In this document: positions 1 to 8,065 of the stretch, piece after piece
Layout of the letters: each line of letters opens with the position of its first letter
Numbering within the stretch: the first letter of the stretch is position 1
Assembly (NCBI RefSeq): GCF_029269745.1
Contig: NZ_JARJHT010000001.1
Location: forward strand, 1,240,001-1,304,000
From: Polluticoccus soli
GTDB lineage: Bacteria > Bacteroidota > Bacteroidia > Chitinophagales > Chitinophagaceae
Direction of reading: 5' to 3'
DNA length: 64,000 bases
Made by a program: the position numbers and the translations under genes
The notes under the pieces: generated by a model
What the model was told of the DNA's origin: nothing
Databases searched by the model: none
Seen by the model: the letters and a program-made list of their open reading frames with translations, nothing else

Positions 1-342
1 GCGCAATACATACGTTTCATCATTGTCTTTGCCCAACAGGCTCACGGTTTCATCCAGCTCTTTGTCAGCTTCGTCCAGGTATGCATCGCGCTTGCTTTCT
101 TCTTTCTCCATATAAGAGAGTATGCCTTTGCTGTATGCATTGTAATAGTGCGTCGACCATTCGCTACCCCATTTTTTCGAGATCATGGCAAACTTGTTGC
201 TGGCGTCTACTTTCTTTTGAAAATCCTGCGTAGTATCAAAAGCGATAAATGTTTTTTGCAGTGCATCCTGGAAAGTTGCCTGCGCTTTGCAATTAACTAG
301 GCCCAATGCTATCAGGGCTGTGAGTAAAATGTAACGTGTCAT
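1..342 (-). CDS. Small secreted protein, 3' end outside window
   Basis: The frame opens with ATG at 342 and runs 114 codons to the window edge without a stop, so the C-terminus is missing. Residues 1 to about 20 form a signal peptide (MTRYILLTALIALGLVNCKA); the Cys near its end could be a lipobox (LVNC) or an ordinary residue before an AQA cleavage site. The mature part is polar and helical (DALQKTFIAFDTTQDF, then DEADKELDETVS), which resembles small periplasmic Bacteroidota proteins but matches no family I can name. It lies 50 bp downstream of the TonB-dependent receptor on the same strand, so it is probably the second gene of that transcript and may serve the same uptake system. Function unknown. 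Confidence 0.7.
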   Translation of the reverse strand, partial: MTRYILLTALIALGLVNCKAQATFQDALQKTFIAFDTTQDFQKKVDASNKFAMISKKWGSEWSTHYYNAYSKGILSYMEKEESKRDAYLDEADKELDETVSLLGKDNDETYVLR

Positions 343-392
343 GTTATTTGTGATTTACGATTTTTGATTTGTTATCGATGATTGTGAATTCA

Positions 393-2576
393 CTACAGTT
401 CGTCTTTGTCAAACTCCGTGAGTGAGAAGTTTACACCTACGAATACAGAACGGTACAGAGCCGGACGCGTCGGAATAGCCTGTCCACCGCTGTACCTGTA
501 GCCAAATACATTCTTGGCATTCGTCACATTGTCAACACCACCATAGATCACAGTAAACCATTTTTTTATCGAAGTCAGGTAGTTGATAGCGATAGAGAGG
601 TTATGGTATTCCGGTGTGCGACCACTCATAAATGCTACTTCGGGGTCTGGGTTGAAATAAGGCCTTCCGCTCGAATAGCTATAGGTAGTATTGATCTGCG
701 TCTGCCATTTAGGTATAAAGTATTTGGTTACGATATTCAGATTATGAGTGGCAATAAAGTCTGGTTGAACTTCTTCCAGGTAGTTCCGATAGATGCGGCG
801 GGTATCTATATAGCTATATGAGATCCAGTAATCAGCATTTTTGATGCTCTTTTTGTCGCGCCAGAAAAGCTCAGCACCGGTAGCATAGCCATCACCTGTA
901 TTGCTGACCGGGCCCGCTATCGTCCTTTGAGCAAGTGCTGCGGGATTGAACGGCATGTTGCCAAGTTCGCGTACCAGCTGGTCATAATCTTTATAGTAAC
1001 CCTCTATGCGCAATATGCGGTCGTTCTTCATCAGCTGGTAGTTAGCTATGTAGTGGATAGAACGTTGCAATCCAGGTTTATAATCCTGCAGGAAATATTG
1101 GGGATCTGCTATCTGGTAGAAGATGCCACTGGCTACTGAGAACTGTCCGTTCTTGCCAGCTTTAATAGCTAATGCCAGGCGTGGCGACACTGAATTTTGC
1201 TCCAGCAGGCCACTATGCTCATAACGTACTCCTGGCTTAAATGCCAGCCAATAAATAGGTGTCCAGTCAGCTTCTGCATATCCCGCAACTTGCGTTTCAG
1301 TAAACTCAGTTTTGAAAGTATCGAATGCCTGGTGGTACGTAAAGTTTTGAACCTCGGTACCGGCCAATATACTCAGCCTGCTGTTCACATACCTTTTTGC
1401 TTCTGCGCGAAATTGTGCACGGTCATCCTTGTTCAATATGTTCAAAGTATTTGCCTTAATATCATCCTGGTTTTTAGTGTACGAACCCGCAACATACAGG
1501 TTCCATTTTTCCTTCAGCATCTGCCTGTACGACACAATACCGTATCCATATTGGTTCTTCACCCCAAAGTCCAGGGTCTCAGTCTCTTTACCTTGCGCAG
1601 GATTGGGCACACGTGTTCCACTGCTGAAGGTGGTATAATTCACCAAAGCTTTGATGATACCATCCTTGTTTGGTTTGTGAACATATCTCGCTGAACCGCC
1701 ACCGCCTTTAGGCACATCATAAAAATCCATGTTGGTTTTCGCTATGCCGTAAAAAGGTGAGAGGTTATTGTAATAGGCCGAACCTTCTAGGCTGGTATTC
1801 TTCAACAACTTGGCACCGGAGAAATAGACACCGGCCATATTGATACCGGTATTGATCGTGCTTTTATCGGGCATGTCGTTGCTATTCAATTCCAGTACTG
1901 ACGACAGAGCCTGTCCGTAACGTGCACTGTAACCGCCGCTGCTGAATGCAACGCCTTTAAACTGAAAGGGACCGAAACGACTGCGCGCCGCAACACCCGG
2001 CGCAGTACTAAAGAAAGCGTTTTGCGCTATCAGCCCGTCTACCACGAAAGCAGCCTCGCTGGCATCACCACCGCGCACAAACAGGCCTGTCTGCGTGCCT
2101 TGCTGTTGCGTACCCGGTAACGTCTGGATAGCTTTTACCACATCGGCCTGTGAACCTGCAGTAGTCACAATGTCCAGCGAACTGAGTACTGTTTTACCTT
2201 TATCCGATGCTTCAAAAGAGCCTGCTGTCACCACTACTTCATCCAGCTTCTTAGGCGCTTCCTTCATTTTCAGCACAATATCCTTTACATCACCATTGAC
2301 CGTGATGGGCAATCCCGCGTTTTCATGCCCCACTTCTGAAGCAACGAGGGTTTGGGCACCTTTTTCCTCGGTAGTAAAACTGAAAGCCCCTGTGCTGTCG
2401 CTGGTAGCCCCATCTATGGTATTATCCAGGTAAATGCTGGCATTGCGCACCGGTACATTCTTCTGGTCTACAACACGCCCGCTGATAACAGATTGGGCAT
2501 TTGTGGCTGTTACAGATAACACCACAAAGCCAAGCGCTTTGAGTGTGATAAGTTTATTGCGTAAAGCTTGTTTCAT
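393..2576 (-). CDS. TonB-dependent outer-membrane receptor
   Basis: A 727-residue receptor predicted to import a substrate across the outer membrane with TonB energy. Residues 1-28 are a signal peptide ending in TNAQ. A carboxypeptidase-regulatory-like beta-sandwich follows (about 30-115, starting SVISGRVVDQKNVPV), then a plug domain (about 125-240, with LFVRGGDASEAAFVVDG) and a C-terminal beta-barrel with alternating aromatic strands. The longest open frame starts four codons upstream at a TTG; I chose the ATG at 2576 because it begins the signal peptide. No SusD partner is adjacent. Length and the plug RGG motif point to a metal, cofactor or small-ligand receptor rather than a SusC-type glycan porter, but the substrate cannot be read from sequence. 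Confidence 0.88.
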   Translation of the reverse strand: MKQALRNKLITLKALGFVVLSVTATNAQSVISGRVVDQKNVPVRNASIYLDNTIDGATSDSTGAFSFTTEEKGAQTLVASEVGHENAGLPITVNGDVKDIVLKMKEAPKKLDEVVVTAGSFEASDKGKTVLSSLDIVTTAGSQADVVKAIQTLPGTQQQGTQTGLFVRGGDASEAAFVVDGLIAQNAFFSTAPGVAARSRFGPFQFKGVAFSSGGYSARYGQALSSVLELNSNDMPDKSTINTGINMAGVYFSGAKLLKNTSLEGSAYYNNLSPFYGIAKTNMDFYDVPKGGGGSARYVHKPNKDGIIKALVNYTTFSSGTRVPNPAQGKETETLDFGVKNQYGYGIVSYRQMLKEKWNLYVAGSYTKNQDDIKANTLNILNKDDRAQFRAEAKRYVNSRLSILAGTEVQNFTYHQAFDTFKTEFTETQVAGYAEADWTPIYWLAFKPGVRYEHSGLLEQNSVSPRLALAIKAGKNGQFSVASGIFYQIADPQYFLQDYKPGLQRSIHYIANYQLMKNDRILRIEGYYKDYDQLVRELGNMPFNPAALAQRTIAGPVSNTGDGYATGAELFWRDKKSIKNADYWISYSYIDTRRIYRNYLEEVQPDFIATHNLNIVTKYFIPKWQTQINTTYSYSSGRPYFNPDPEVAFMSGRTPEYHNLSIAINYLTSIKKWFTVIYGGVDNVTNAKNVFGYRYSGGQAIPTRPALYRSVFVGVNFSLTEFDKDEL

Positions 2577-2606
2577 AAAAACATTCAATTCTTTCTAAAT
2601 ATGGTG

Positions 2607-2614
2607 CAAATCTA
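2607..2614 (-). promoter_or_regulatory. Candidate -7 box of the TonB receptor gene
   Basis: On the minus strand this reads TAGATTTG, a full match to the Bacteroidota -7 consensus TAnnTTTG. It lies 30 bp upstream of the chosen ATG, giving a short leader of about 24 nt. A weak TTTC-type -33 element sits about 20 bp further upstream. Confidence 0.45.
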
Positions 2615-2837
2615 CACATGACGTAGCCATGACAGAAAAGAGTTTCGGCAAAACGGGGCGGTTTGTCGGTAAACGAGGGAAAATAAGCGGTGAAACAGCC
2701 AAAAATGTTAAGGTTCTGTTGGCACACGGTACTTCCCACGGATGTGGCACGACCTTTTTTACTTCTAATACGAAGACGGATTTGAACTGTCAGACCGCTT
2801 CGAAAGACATTATCAAGATCTTTTAAATTTTCCCTCC

Positions 2838-2904
2838 TGTCATGTCGGGCGGTAGCCTGGATTGTAGTTTTCTTCTCTTGTGTTAGCTGCCACCCGACAT
2901 GACA
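2838..2904. repeat. 19-bp inverted repeat with 29-bp loop
   Basis: The left arm (2838-2856) and right arm (2886-2904) are reverse complements at 17 of 19 positions; one of the two differences still allows a G-U pair in RNA. Each arm starts with TGTCATGTCGGG on its own strand. The loop is long and no T-run follows, so it does not look like a standard terminator. It could be a REP-like palindromic unit, a leader hairpin of the downstream kinase operon, or a small non-autonomous element. Confidence 0.6.
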
Positions 2905-2935
2905 TACTCTCCTTTCTATTGTTGTATTTTTATTG

Positions 2936-2943
2936 TATATTTG
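2936..2943 (+). promoter_or_regulatory. Possible -7 box upstream of the kinase operon
   Basis: TATATTTG matches the TAnnTTTG consensus on the plus strand. No clear -33 TTTG lies at the expected distance, and the start codon of the first gene is about 285 bp downstream, so this is only a candidate. Confidence 0.25.
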
Positions 2944-3227
2944 TAGTAAATATGATCTGGTGAACCTTTTCGTTATGGTCATGCTACTTATCCCGGAAAT
3001 ATCTCCACTTCCGCACCACCATCCGGAAAAAACTAACTTGTCACCTAACAATCTGCAACATTTTTATTGCGACAAACGTTTGACAATCAATTCATAGAAA
3101 TAAAAATCATTATACCAAACCCGTTATTTCAAACTCCAAATACCGTGTTTTCACGGTGGCCAGACCGCTGATACTCAATATCTTTAGGTCGATCAACATT
3201 ATTCACACAACAAACAAACACTTGATT

Positions 3228-3590
3228 ATGAGCACTACAACCGGTACGACAATTGGCGCCCCCGTTTCCATTGAGGAAGCGAACCAGTACATTACAAACC
3301 ACATCGACGGATATTTTAATCCTGGTCATTACCCTGTTAAGTCCTTCAGCTACGATGCAGGATTACTGCGCGATTATCTGAATGCCAATCCAAACATTGA
3401 GAACGTGAAGATCGTACTCGGCGTTAGACCAGACGAAGGCGGGACAAATGCTCCAACGTTAGTACTAGTTGGATATGACGTACATGGCAATTACATAAAA
3501 ACAGCTGACAACATGGTACTTGACCAGGCTATTTCATGTCCTCACGCTTGTCCAACGGTTGGCCCAGCTTCACAAGATCTTATTAGCTAA
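3228..3590 (+). CDS. Small CPxxCP-motif protein, first gene of kinase operon
   Basis: A 120-residue protein with no signal peptide or membrane segment. A polar N-terminus (MSTTTGTTIGAPVSIEEANQ) leads into a compact alpha/beta region (about 15-95), and the C-terminus carries an ISCPHACPTVG segment with Cys104 and Cys108 in a CPxxCP arrangement. Such a motif could bind a metal or form a disulfide. The longer open frame begins at 3156, but the ATG at 3228 gives the more natural N-terminus. The stop codon overlaps the next gene's ATG (TAATG), so the two are translationally coupled. I do not recognise a named family. Its fixed place ahead of a membrane protein, histidine kinase and regulator suggests a signalling input or output partner, which is inference. 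Confidence 0.8.
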   Translation: MSTTTGTTIGAPVSIEEANQYITNHIDGYFNPGHYPVKSFSYDAGLLRDYLNANPNIENVKIVLGVRPDEGGTNAPTLVLVGYDVHGNYIKTADNMVLDQAISCPHACPTVGPASQDLIS

Positions 3591-4234
3591 TGACTCAGCT
3601 CATACTAACGGTTTATATCGCAATTCTATTTTTTGCAACCCTGGTAGGTTTGTTCAGGTACTCTTCGCTGGACAAAGCTACCAGGCTGTTAGTATGGTAT
3701 ATTTGCTTCACTTTCCTTACCGAAACAGCCGGTATGATCATAGCTGTTTTTTATAAACACCACAACGCGTTTCTCTATCATTTTTATTCCGTCCTGCAGT
3801 TTTCTTTAATAACCCTTTATTTCAACTTCTCTGAGGAGCGTAAAACTGTAAATAAAGCTGGCTGGATCATTGCTATCGCCGGTGTCGTTGCCTGCATCCT
3901 TAATACCGTTTTTCTCCAGCCTCTAAGCGAATTGAATACTTACTTTATCGTGCTGGAATCATTTCTTATTATAGGCATGGCGCTGATCGCATTTTATCGT
4001 CTGCTGATAAGTGATGAATTGGCAATTTTCAGCCAGCCCCGGTTTTGGTTCAGCGCAATCTTTCTTGTGTTCTGGAGCTTTACATTCTTTTACTGGTTGG
4101 TTGGTGCTGCTATTTATAAGGCAATGCCGGAAAAAGCGCCCTGGCTGAATTTGATGATCTGGCTTATCAATATAGTCACCTATGCCGCCGTCGGTGGCGT
4201 ATTTCTATCACATAAAAAAATGAGACCCGCGTGA
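3590..4234 (+). CDS. Seven-helix membrane protein coupled to histidine kinase
   Basis: A 214-residue integral membrane protein. Hydrophobic segments lie at about 4-22, 33-54, 62-80, 91-108, 118-139, 153-174 and 186-206, consistent with seven helices and very short loops. No enzymatic motif was seen; a HH pair (57-58) and many aromatic residues lie in or near the helices. The start overlaps the preceding stop by one base, and the stop overlaps the next gene's GTG start (GTGA), so it is tightly coupled to both neighbours. Because the kinase encoded next has almost no extracytoplasmic domain, this protein is a good candidate for the actual membrane sensor. That role is inferred from gene order only. 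Confidence 0.8.
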   Translation: MTQLILTVYIAILFFATLVGLFRYSSLDKATRLLVWYICFTFLTETAGMIIAVFYKHHNAFLYHFYSVLQFSLITLYFNFSEERKTVNKAGWIIAIAGVVACILNTVFLQPLSELNTYFIVLESFLIIGMALIAFYRLLISDELAIFSQPRFWFSAIFLVFWSFTFFYWLVGAAIYKAMPEKAPWLNLMIWLINIVTYAAVGGVFLSHKKMRPA

Positions 4235-5013
4235 ACCCGGAAACAACATTATTGGTATTTATTCTTGGCAGCTTGCTGCTGACACTTTTTGCTTTCTTCC
4301 TGATCATCTATGTTACCATTCAGAAACGGAAGCAGTATCGTCATTCGCTCGAAAAACAGCGCATGGAACACAAGTACGCCAGCCAGCTACTGCAAAGCCA
4401 GATAGAGGTGCAGGAACAGGCGCTGAAGAATTTCTCAGAAGAGATACACGATAACGTTGGCCAGGTGCTCAGCCTCACAAAAATGCAGCTCTATCGCATT
4501 GCCGAAACAGCTACCGACGAACTGATACGCAACAATGCGCAAAAAAGCACAGAGCTTCTTACCAAAGCAATTTCCGACTTGAGGAGTCTAAGTCATACAG
4601 CAAATGGTGGCCTTATCTCCAATATCGGATTGGTAGAGAGCATTCGAAAAGAGATGGGTTATATATCGTCGGCAAAAAATATTAATTGTACCTTCGACGT
4701 GAAGGGCGACCCTTATCCGTTGGGTAGTGAAAAAGACCTGCTTGTCTTCCGCATTATCCAGGAATCGATAGCCAATGCGCTCAAACATGCGAATCCCCGC
4801 AGCATGAATATTAGACTGGTATACGAACCGGATTCATTTCATGTATCGGTGATCGATGATGGCAAAGGCTTTGATACTACTGCGGTAACAAACAACGGTC
4901 TTGGTTTGAATAATATCAAATTGCGCACCGACCTGCTGAAAGGGAAGCTCGATATACTGTCATCAAAAGAGGCAGGCACCACTGTCAGCCTTGAAATGCC
5001 CGTTTTGGTATGA
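4231..5013 (+). CDS. Sensor histidine kinase, HisKA_3 type
   Basis: A 260-residue kinase of the NarX/DesK class. A single N-terminal transmembrane helix (about 7-29) is followed by a coiled linker and the dimerisation/phosphoacceptor segment FSEEIHDNVGQVLS, with His73 as the predicted phosphorylation site. The HATPase domain has an N-box (IIQESIANALKH, 175-186), a G1-type DDGKGF (209-214) and a GLGL G2 motif (223-226). The start is GTG at 4231 inside the upstream stop. There is no periplasmic, PAS, HAMP or TPR domain, so signal detection probably depends on a partner. The stop overlaps the ATG of the response regulator (ATGA), forming a classic two-component pair. Confidence 0.92.
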   Translation: MNPETTLLVFILGSLLLTLFAFFLIIYVTIQKRKQYRHSLEKQRMEHKYASQLLQSQIEVQEQALKNFSEEIHDNVGQVLSLTKMQLYRIAETATDELIRNNAQKSTELLTKAISDLRSLSHTANGGLISNIGLVESIRKEMGYISSAKNINCTFDVKGDPYPLGSEKDLLVFRIIQESIANALKHANPRSMNIRLVYEPDSFHVSVIDDGKGFDTTAVTNNGLGLNNIKLRTDLLKGKLDILSSKEAGTTVSLEMPVLV

Positions 5014-5654
5014 GCGAAGACGAAAAACAAACTATACACCTGGCGCTTGCCGACGATCACGCGCTATTCCGCAAAGGCCTTTCTGAACTGGTAACCGGTT
5101 TCGAGGGCATGCACATACTTTTCGACGCTGCCAATGGCAGCGAACTCATCGAAAAACTGCGTAGCGCAAAAAAACTCCCTGATATCTGCATCCTGGATAT
5201 CAACATGCCAGTAATGAATGGCTACGAAACTGCAGAAAAGATAAAAGCAGAGTGGCCGAACATGAAGATACTCGCCTTGTCAATGCTCGACACCGAGTTT
5301 AACATCATTAAAATGCTGAAGGCCGGCGCTGGTGGCTACATTCTAAAAGACGCCGAGCCTAAAGAATTGCAAAAAGCGTTACTGGCTATTTACAGTGATG
5401 GTTTTTACCATTCTGAACTGGTAACAAGCCGCCTTCGCGTGAAAGAAGGACCACTCAGTCTTACAGACAAAGAGGAAACATTCCTGGGATACTGCTGTAC
5501 GGAGCTCACCTACCGCGACATTGCTGAACGTATGAACGTCAGTCCACGCACGGTAGACGGTTACAGGGATATCCTGTTTGCTAAGCTGGATGTGAAAAGC
5601 CGTACCGGCCTTGCAATGTATGCGATCAAGTCGGGCCTGGTTACCCTTACCTGA
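5010..5654 (+). CDS. Response regulator, NarL/LuxR type
   Basis: A 214-residue DNA-binding response regulator. The receiver domain (about 8-125) carries the acidic pair Asp15-Asp16, phosphoacceptor Asp63 (in CILDINMPVMNG) and conserved Lys113. The C-terminal LuxR-type helix-turn-helix (about 153-212) includes LTDKEETFLGYCCTELTYRD and the recognition helix region VSPRTVDGYRD. It overlaps the kinase gene by four bases and is its obvious partner. Targets are unknown; the operon itself and genes across the 600-bp divergent region are natural first candidates. Its stop lies only 3 bp from the convergent stop of ychF. Confidence 0.93.
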   Translation: MSEDEKQTIHLALADDHALFRKGLSELVTGFEGMHILFDAANGSELIEKLRSAKKLPDICILDINMPVMNGYETAEKIKAEWPNMKILALSMLDTEFNIIKMLKAGAGGYILKDAEPKELQKALLAIYSDGFYHSELVTSRLRVKEGPLSLTDKEETFLGYCCTELTYRDIAERMNVSPRTVDGYRDILFAKLDVKSRTGLAMYAIKSGLVTLT

Positions 5655-5657
5655 CTG

Positions 5658-6755
5658 TTATACGTTAAAGCGGAAGTGAAGTACATCACCGTCTTGCACG
5701 ATGTACTCTTTACCTTCTATACGTAGCTTACCATTGTCACGGCAAGACGCTTCACTGCCAAACTGCACGTAATCTTTGTAGGCTATAGTTTCAGCTTTGA
5801 TAAAGCCCTTCTCGAAATCGGTATGAATAACGCTGGCAGCCTGTGGTGCTTTCCAGCCCTGGTGTATTGTCCATGCACGTACTTCCTGTACGCCTGCCGT
5901 GAAGTAGGTAATGAGATTCAGCAGTTGGTATGCAGCGCGAATCAGGCGGTTTAGACCCGGTTCAGTTAAGCCGTATTCACCTAAGAACAGTGCCTTGTCT
6001 TCCTCGCTTTCCATCTCAGATATCTGCGCTTCGATGGAATTATTCATTACGATAACGCCAGCGCCTTCTTCTGTAGCTACTTTCACCAGTGCCTCTGAGT
6101 ATTTGTTGCCGGTATGAATAGACGCCTCGTCTATGTTGGCTACGTACAGAACCGGCTTTTGAGTAAGCAGGAACAAGTCTGCAATTGCTTCCAGGTCTTC
6201 ACCTTCCAGCTGCAAACCGCGGATGTTCTTACCTTGAGAAAGATGGTCTTTGCAACGAGCCAACACATCATATATACGCTTGGCTTTGGGATCATTCTTA
6301 GCGATCTTCTCATAGCGTTGCATCTTCTTCTCTACGCTCTCCATGTCTTTCAGCTGCAGTTCGGTATCGATGATCTCCTTGTCACTCACGGGGTGAATCT
6401 CACCTTCCTCGCGCAGGATGTTCTCATCTTCGAAGCAACGGATCACATGCACAATAGCATCCACTTCACGGATATTAGCCAGGAACTTATTCCCGAGTCC
6501 TTCACCTTTGCTGGCGCCTTTTACCAGGCCCGCGATATCCACAAACTCGATGGTAGTTGGGACAATGCGTTGTGGTTGCACGAGGTCGGCAAGTTTAGCC
6601 AGCCTTTCATCGGGCACGTCAACCTGTCCTACGTTTGGTTCTATAGTACAGAACCTGTAGTTGGAAGCCTGCGCTTTGGCGCTGTTGCTAACCGCGTTGA
6701 ACAATGTTGATTTACCTACGTTGGGCAGACCTACTATACCTACTTGCAAAGCCAT
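5658..6755 (-). CDS. ychF: YchF/Obg-family nucleotide-binding ATPase
   Basis: A 365-residue P-loop protein of the universally conserved YchF (EngD/OLA1) family, which binds the ribosome and hydrolyses ATP rather than GTP. The P-loop GLPNVGKST is at residues 9-17. VDIAGLVKGASKGEGLGNKFL follows as the G3 region, and ANIDEAS replaces the usual NKxD specificity motif, as expected for this family. A TGS domain makes up the C-terminus (about 280-365, ending HFRFNV). Length is normal. The ATG at 6755 starts directly at the family N-terminus MALQVGIVG. It converges with the response regulator with almost no space between them. Confidence 0.96.
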   Translation of the reverse strand: MALQVGIVGLPNVGKSTLFNAVSNSAKAQASNYRFCTIEPNVGQVDVPDERLAKLADLVQPQRIVPTTIEFVDIAGLVKGASKGEGLGNKFLANIREVDAIVHVIRCFEDENILREEGEIHPVSDKEIIDTELQLKDMESVEKKMQRYEKIAKNDPKAKRIYDVLARCKDHLSQGKNIRGLQLEGEDLEAIADLFLLTQKPVLYVANIDEASIHTGNKYSEALVKVATEEGAGVIVMNNSIEAQISEMESEEDKALFLGEYGLTEPGLNRLIRAAYQLLNLITYFTAGVQEVRAWTIHQGWKAPQAASVIHTDFEKGFIKAETIAYKDYVQFGSEASCRDNGKLRIEGKEYIVQDGDVLHFRFNV

Positions 6756-6820
6756 GGGTGCTTAAAAATTTGCGCAAAGGTACGTCCAAATTGCCATTTT
6801 AACGCAGAAACGGCCCTGTT

Positions 6821-7570
6821 TTAACTTGATTTATAGGGATATCCGTGCTTTTTGAGCTCAGCGCCCATCAAGTCGTGGAGTTGCTGCTTGAGCGCCGGCA
6901 GGTCCGATACGGCAAGGCCTTCCACCGAAACAGGGTCGAGGAAGACCACCCGGTTCCTGCCCGGCCATAGCTTCCACCAGCCCCCAAAGTGCCAGCGGTT
7001 AACGGTATCAAGGAAGAGGACAGGCAAAATAGGCGTTTGCGAGGTTATTGCCAGCTTAAAAGCACCATTATGGAAGGGTGCCATTGGCTCGGCAGTCTCG
7101 TTGAAGGTTCCTTCGGGAAAGATCGCAATGCTGGACTCGTTCCTGATGGCCCGCCACATGAGGCGCATGCTCTTGGCACGATGGTCGGCGCTACTGCGGT
7201 CTACGAGGATGGTGAGCTGTTTATAAATGAAACCGAATAACGGTATCTGGGCCATCTCCTTTTTAGCCAACGTCCTGAAATAGCATGGAAGTGCGGCATA
7301 TATCGCAACCGTATCCATATAAGAAATATGGTTGGCCACAACCACATACTTCCGGTTATCAGGTCTTTTCCCTATCCGCCTGATAGGCATTCCAATTATT
7401 GCTAGCCACCCGATAGCCCAATAGTGCACTATATACCATATGGCTTCGCGGGCATTAGGATGGTCCCTGCTGCCGATCAATAGAAAGAATGGGAATGCAG
7501 CCAAGATACTCACCACAAATGTGGTGAGTACAAAGACAGTATAAAAAGGCTGAAGAACCTTCCTGATCAT
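6821..7570 (-). CDS. 1-acyl-sn-glycerol-3-phosphate acyltransferase (PlsC-like)
   Basis: A 249-residue membrane-bound acyltransferase expected to acylate lysophosphatidate or a related lysophospholipid. An N-terminal membrane helix (about 9-33) precedes the HX4D catalytic motif HISYMD (His81, Asp86) and the substrate-binding FPEGTFNE motif (151-158). Length fits the PlsC family. The gene lies 2 bp after the stop of the upstream membrane protein, so both share a transcript with the LtaS-like enzyme further upstream. That places phospholipid synthesis and envelope modification together. PlsC itself cannot be distinguished from an ornithine-lipid or other acyltransferase relative on sequence alone. 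Confidence 0.88.
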   Translation of the reverse strand: MIRKVLQPFYTVFVLTTFVVSILAAFPFFLLIGSRDHPNAREAIWYIVHYWAIGWLAIIGMPIRRIGKRPDNRKYVVVANHISYMDTVAIYAALPCYFRTLAKKEMAQIPLFGFIYKQLTILVDRSSADHRAKSMRLMWRAIRNESSIAIFPEGTFNETAEPMAPFHNGAFKLAITSQTPILPVLFLDTVNRWHFGGWWKLWPGRNRVVFLDPVSVEGLAVSDLPALKQQLHDLMGAELKKHGYPYKSS

Positions 7571-7572
7571 GA

Positions 7573-8037
7573 TTAGTGCATGCCCGGGAACAATGGCCTG
7601 CCTATCAGCTCACGGAACGGCCAGGGGATGGTCGCAATAATGACGAGCAAAGCAATCAGTGTGAACCAAAACAGTTTCTTGTGCTTCGCGCTGTCAGCGA
7701 TATTTTTCTTGGCGGCAGAATAGCCGATATGGATAAGTACGATCGCAATGAGCATACCGGTCAGGTGCTCTACTGCAAAGAAGCGATTGTACTTATTTGA
7801 CATAAGGTCGGAACTGCTGGTGAGTACGGTGAACCAACCTTTCATGTAATACAAGGCGAGGCCCAACAACAGCTGGATGTCGGCGCTTATCATCAGGAAC
7901 AGAGCAGCCTTCTTATCACCCTTGGTAAAAGCGCTATTGCTGGACATACCCATCATAGAACGGATGATGGTGAGCAGCGCAAAAAACAATACTACCCAAC
8001 GCATGAAATTGTGTAAGTGAAGAAGTCCTTGTTCCAT
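7573..8037 (-). CDS. Four-helix cytochrome b-like membrane protein
   Basis: A 154-residue integral membrane protein with helices at roughly 10-28, 45-65, 90-108 and 120-142. The N-terminus (LLHLHNFMRWVVL) and a later segment (AVEHLTGMLIAIVLIHIGY) carry histidines inside or near helices, as in small Bacteroidota proteins commonly labelled cytochrome b. Heme binding is plausible but not proven by the sequence. It sits 28 bp downstream of the LtaS-like gene and 2 bp upstream of the acyltransferase, in the middle of an apparent envelope operon. Confidence 0.65.
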   Translation of the reverse strand: MEQGLLHLHNFMRWVVLFFALLTIIRSMMGMSSNSAFTKGDKKAALFLMISADIQLLLGLALYYMKGWFTVLTSSSDLMSNKYNRFFAVEHLTGMLIAIVLIHIGYSAAKKNIADSAKHKKLFWFTLIALLVIIATIPWPFRELIGRPLFPGMH

Positions 8038-8065
8038 GTATTTCTATTTTGCGGTTAAAGTTAGT

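Larger units (their letters stand above)
2615..3227. other. 613-bp intergenic region between divergent operons
   Basis: No convincing gene lies here; the longest frames (65 and 165 codons) lack family signatures and usable starts. The stretch holds a 19-bp inverted repeat (2838-2904), a short segment resembling a tRNA T-arm on the minus strand (2775-2791) and a TATATTTG -7-like box on the plus strand (2936-2943). The box could start the kinase operon transcript, giving a leader of about 280 nt. Confidence 0.5.

Noticed and set aside
2554-3051. 165-codon minus-strand frame and a 65-codon plus-strand frame in the intergenic region
   Set aside because: No family motifs, poor starts, overlap with the receptor's promoter and the inverted repeat; composition like non-coding sequence.
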